Shown: piece by piece, positions 5,073 to 6,486 of the stretch
Layout of the letters: the number at the start of each line of letters is the position of its first letter
Numbering within the stretch: the first letter of the stretch is position 1
Assembly (NCBI GenBank): GCA_023389895.1
Contig: JAEWDX010000013.1
Location: 1-6,486, forward strand
Length of the DNA: 6,486 bases
Origin: Bacillota bacterium
Lineage (GTDB): Bacteria; Bacillota; Bacilli; Bacillales; Cytobacillaceae
Reading direction: 5' to 3'
Translations under genes and position numbers: made by a program
The notes under the pieces: generated by a model
Told to the model about the DNA's origin: nothing
Databases searched by the model: none
What the model saw: only the letters and a program-made list of their open reading frames with translations

Positions 5073-5210
5073 GGAAACAAAAGGTATAAAGAGTTCCCTG
5101 AAAAAAATATCGAGATGTTGAAAAATAAAATAGCAAATGACATTGATGATTTAACAACGGCAATAACTATTCTCAAATTCCAAAGTGATTTAATAGGTAG
5201 TGCATGTTAA
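5073..5210 (+). pseudogene. Unrecognised gene remnant, possibly a 31-residue ORF
   Basis: The frame is open from a TAA at 5070-5072 to the TAA at 5208-5210 and reads YKEFPEKNIEMLKNKIANDI, then DDLTTAITILKFQSDLIGSA, ending in Cys. The composition is protein-like, with a charged helix of alternating hydrophobic residues. An ATG at 5115 could start a 31-residue peptide, but the bases before it are only A-rich, with no good binding site. It most likely is the 3' end of a lost gene. The next gene begins 28 bases later. No family is recognised. Confidence 0.3.
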
Positions 5211-5238
5211 GTAACATCTAAAACGGAGGTAGAAAATA

Positions 5239-5445
5239 GTGCTGCATGTACTTAGACACATATTAATTCTAAACATATTAATTCTATTTGGAGTAATTTT
5301 ATTAGTGCTAATAGGATTAACCTATTCAACTGTGTTTGGCGAACTTTCGATTTTGATGATGTACTCATTGCCTTATCTAATAGGAACTTTAGTTATTTCA
5401 ATTATTGGAACAGTGGTGTTAACAGTAATCCTTAAGTCTAAATGA
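5239..5445 (+). CDS. Small membrane protein with two transmembrane helices
   Basis: A 68-residue protein of unknown function. It is almost entirely hydrophobic: helix one at about residues 8-30 (ILILNILILFGVILLVLIGL), a short polar turn near residues 31-37 with Glu35, and helix two at about 42-65 (LPYLIGTLVISIIGTVVLTV). It ends in Lys-Ser-Lys, which by the positive-inside rule suggests that both termini face the cytoplasm. The start is GTG, supported by GGAGGT at 5225-5230, 8 bases away. No terminator is obvious after its stop, and a weak promoter candidate lies between it and the next gene. Small two-helix proteins of this kind occur as immunity proteins, phage proteins and membrane-complex regulators; nothing in the sequence decides between these. 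Confidence 0.7.
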   Translation: MLHVLRHILILNILILFGVILLVLIGLTYSTVFGELSILMMYSLPYLIGTLVISIIGTVVLTVILKSK

Positions 5446-5467
5446 TATAGAGTTACGGATTGGATTA

Positions 5468-5473
5468 TATAAT
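5468..5473 (+). promoter_or_regulatory. Possible -10 element before the 79-residue gene
   Basis: A perfect TATAAT about 65 bases before the ATG at 5539. No good -35 hexamer lies at the right distance and no TG precedes it. In such AT-rich DNA this match may be accidental, so it is only a weak candidate. Confidence 0.25.
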
Positions 5474-5538
5474 AATTAAATAAATGTAACTAAGTGATTC
5501 GGAATGAAATCGAGAATTTATTAAAAAGGAGAGAAGTA

Positions 5539-5778
5539 ATGTCGGAACACAATAATCCCAGAATAAACTTTTCTAAAGAGTTAAGTGAAATTTATTTACG
5601 GAAAGGCGAAATCTTTACCGTAAATGTAGAGAATTCAAATACATATGGATCACATTATCATCTCATAGAAGTATGGTTGACACCAGAAGGGAAGCCGATG
5701 GTATTTCTTCCAAATGCTATTGAGATAAAGAGTTATGATGATTGGGATAAAGAATATAATAAACATTATGGACGATAA
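5539..5778 (+). CDS. Hypothetical protein, 79 residues, with open frame after the stop
   Basis: I do not recognise this protein. The ATG at 5539 is chosen because AAGGAG lies about 7 bases before it; an upstream in-frame ATT at 5494 lacks a site. The protein is soluble and probably mostly beta: IYLRKGEIFTVNVENSN (18-34), HYHLIEVWLTPEGKPMVFLP (39-58), then an acidic-aromatic tail with YDDWDKEYNKHYGR. The even spacing of strands suggests a small barrel or sheet domain. After the TAA (5776-5778) the same frame is open for another 31 codons and ends in a strongly basic tail. The present stop could therefore be a nonsense mutation in a longer gene, or the tail could be an unrelated remnant. It follows the two-helix protein on the same strand after 93 bases. 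Confidence 0.68.
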   Translation: MSEHNNPRINFSKELSEIYLRKGEIFTVNVENSNTYGSHYHLIEVWLTPEGKPMVFLPNAIEIKSYDDWDKEYNKHYGR

Positions 5779-5874
5779 AATTATCTATTTGTAATTGCTG
5801 CTGTGCAAATAAAACTTGAAACTGAGAAAAAAGCAGAAAAAGAAGCTAAAAGAGCAGGAAGACGTAAAAGGTAA
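5779..5874 (+). pseudogene. In-frame basic tail after the 79-residue ORF
   Basis: It reads NYLFVIAAVQIKLETEKKAE and then KEAKRAGRRKR, ending at TAA (5872-5874). The frame is the same as that of the gene ending at 5778. The composition (a hydrophobic stretch, then a Lys/Glu/Ala/Arg helix) is coding-like, whereas the spacers around it are not. A GTG at 5803 could start a 23-residue peptide, but no binding site precedes it. This is either the former C-terminus of the preceding protein or the tail of another deleted gene. Confidence 0.3.
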
Positions 5875-5880
5875 TTATTT

Positions 5881-5964
5881 ATGCGAAAAGTAATGGTAAC
5901 ATATCCCTCTTTAGTATATTCTTGTTTTACAAGAGGATATTTAGGAGGTCTTTTATATGTCTGA
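5881..5964 (+). CDS. Possible leader peptide, 27 residues
   Basis: The frame reads MRKVMVTYPSLVYSCFTRGY and LGGLLYV, starting at an ATG with AAAAGG (5866-5871) 9 bases before it. It stops at TGA (5962-5964), 8 bases inside the next gene in a different frame. Its codons run through the hairpin at 5901-5940 and over the ribosome binding site of the next gene, so translation of it could alter access to that site. The length is short enough that chance is quite possible. Confidence 0.3.
   Translation: MRKVMVTYPSLVYSCFTRGYLGGLLYV
5901..5940 (+). promoter_or_regulatory. Hairpin with an alternative fold in the leader of the last gene
   Basis: ATATCC-C-TCTT (5901-5911) pairs with AAGAGGATAT (5931-5940) in a 10-bp stem with one bulged C. 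A competing smaller hairpin, TCTTGT-TTT-ACAAGA (5920-5934), uses the same AAGA bases, so the two exclude each other. The structure ends 2 bases before the AGGAGGT ribosome binding site at 5943-5949. No T-run follows, so it is not a terminator. A role in translational control of the next gene is possible but unproven. Confidence 0.4.
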
Positions 5965-6486
5965 TTTAATATTTAACCTGATAACGCTGGGTGGTTTGGC
6001 ATTTTGTTCTGTGATGTTTGTAATTTCAATTAATGGAAGAAGGGCTAGTAAGAAAGCACGGTTAAATAAAATGAAAGAATTAAATGCAAAAGATCACGGT
6101 CAATTTAAGCATGTCTTTGGTTTGCCACTACCTAAGAATGTAGACTGTGATGTATATTTTTGTGAGGACAAAATAATGATTGATAGTTTGGGTTCTATTT
6201 TCAACTTAAGTTTTTCTAAAATAAGTGATATAACTTTAATTTCAAATGTAGAAATACAAAAAGCCTTAGTTAGTAGTGCCGGAGGAGCAATAGCCGGAGG
6301 GATGAATTTTGGAGCTCTTGGCGCTATGATTGGTGGTAGAATCCAGGAAAGAGAAATAAGAACTCTTACCAGATATTTAGTCTTAACATATTTTAAATCA
6401 GATGTACCAAATTATATAGCTTTTGAGGCAACAAAACTTGAAATTAATAGAGCTACAAACATGGTAAAGTTATTCCGACTTTTACC
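5957..6486 (+). CDS. Membrane-anchored protein with glycine-rich segment, 3' end outside the window
   Basis: The ATG at 5957 has AGGAGGT (5943-5949) 7 bases before it, and the frame stays open to the window end (176 codons). Residues 4-24 form one transmembrane helix (LIFNLITLGGLAFCSVMFVI), followed by a basic stretch, RRASKKARLNKMK, which places the rest in the cytoplasm. Next come FGLPLPKNVDCDVYF (54-68), a beta-rich part with FNLSFSKISDITLIS (82-96), and a glycine-rich hydrophobic segment, SSAGGAIAGGMNFGALGAMI (107-126), followed by GGRIQEREIRTLTRYLVLTY. This order, with PH-like beta strands around a Gly/Ala-rich insert, recalls uncharacterised Firmicute and phage proteins I have seen only as hypothetical. 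I give no function. The C-terminal part is missing from the window. Confidence 0.8.
   Translation, partial: MSDLIFNLITLGGLAFCSVMFVISINGRRASKKARLNKMKELNAKDHGQFKHVFGLPLPKNVDCDVYFCEDKIMIDSLGSIFNLSFSKISDITLISNVEIQKALVSSAGGAIAGGMNFGALGAMIGGRIQEREIRTLTRYLVLTYFKSDVPNYIAFEATKLEINRATNMVKLFRLL

Overview
The window is AT-rich, with strong GGAGG-type ribosome binding sites, GTG/TTG starts and intrinsic terminators. These point to a low-GC Gram-positive bacterium, most likely Bacillales (Bacillus or a relative). The genus is an inference. No rRNA, tRNA or CRISPR array is visible.

Left block (1-1381): the 3' part of a MarR-family regulator is followed 36 bp later by a complete gene for the acetyl-CoA carboxylase carboxyltransferase alpha subunit (accA). 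They look like one operon. accA stands without accD beside it, and its normally invariant active-site segments carry unusual residues, so it may be a second, specialised copy.

Scar block (about 1400-2280): no intact gene is visible. It holds the N-terminal scrap of an IS3-type transposase, an inverted piece of an RHS/YD-repeat polymorphic-toxin core, several short minus-strand reading frames, a perfect 44-bp palindrome followed by T-runs, and the C-terminal tail of a tyrosine recombinase. This is what repeated insertion and deletion at a toxin or mobile-element locus leaves behind.

Middle block (2308-4956): a minus-strand DUF4177 small protein is divergent from a plus-strand 88-residue protein of unknown role. 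Three separate RimJ/RimL-type GNAT acetyltransferases follow, all on the minus strand. Each has its own ribosome binding site, a candidate extended -10 promoter and its own terminator, so they are neighbours rather than an operon.

Right block (5073-6486, plus strand): a remnant reading frame, a 68-residue two-helix membrane protein, a 79-residue soluble protein whose frame stays open after its stop, and a possible 27-codon leader peptide with a hairpin. The block ends with the start of a membrane-anchored protein that has a glycine-rich segment and runs off the window. Small orphan genes of this kind beside RHS debris could be leftover immunity or accessory genes, but no sequence match supports that here.

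No complete new system is evident. The best leads are the divergent MarR-linked accA, the long palindrome, and the leader-peptide arrangement before the last gene.
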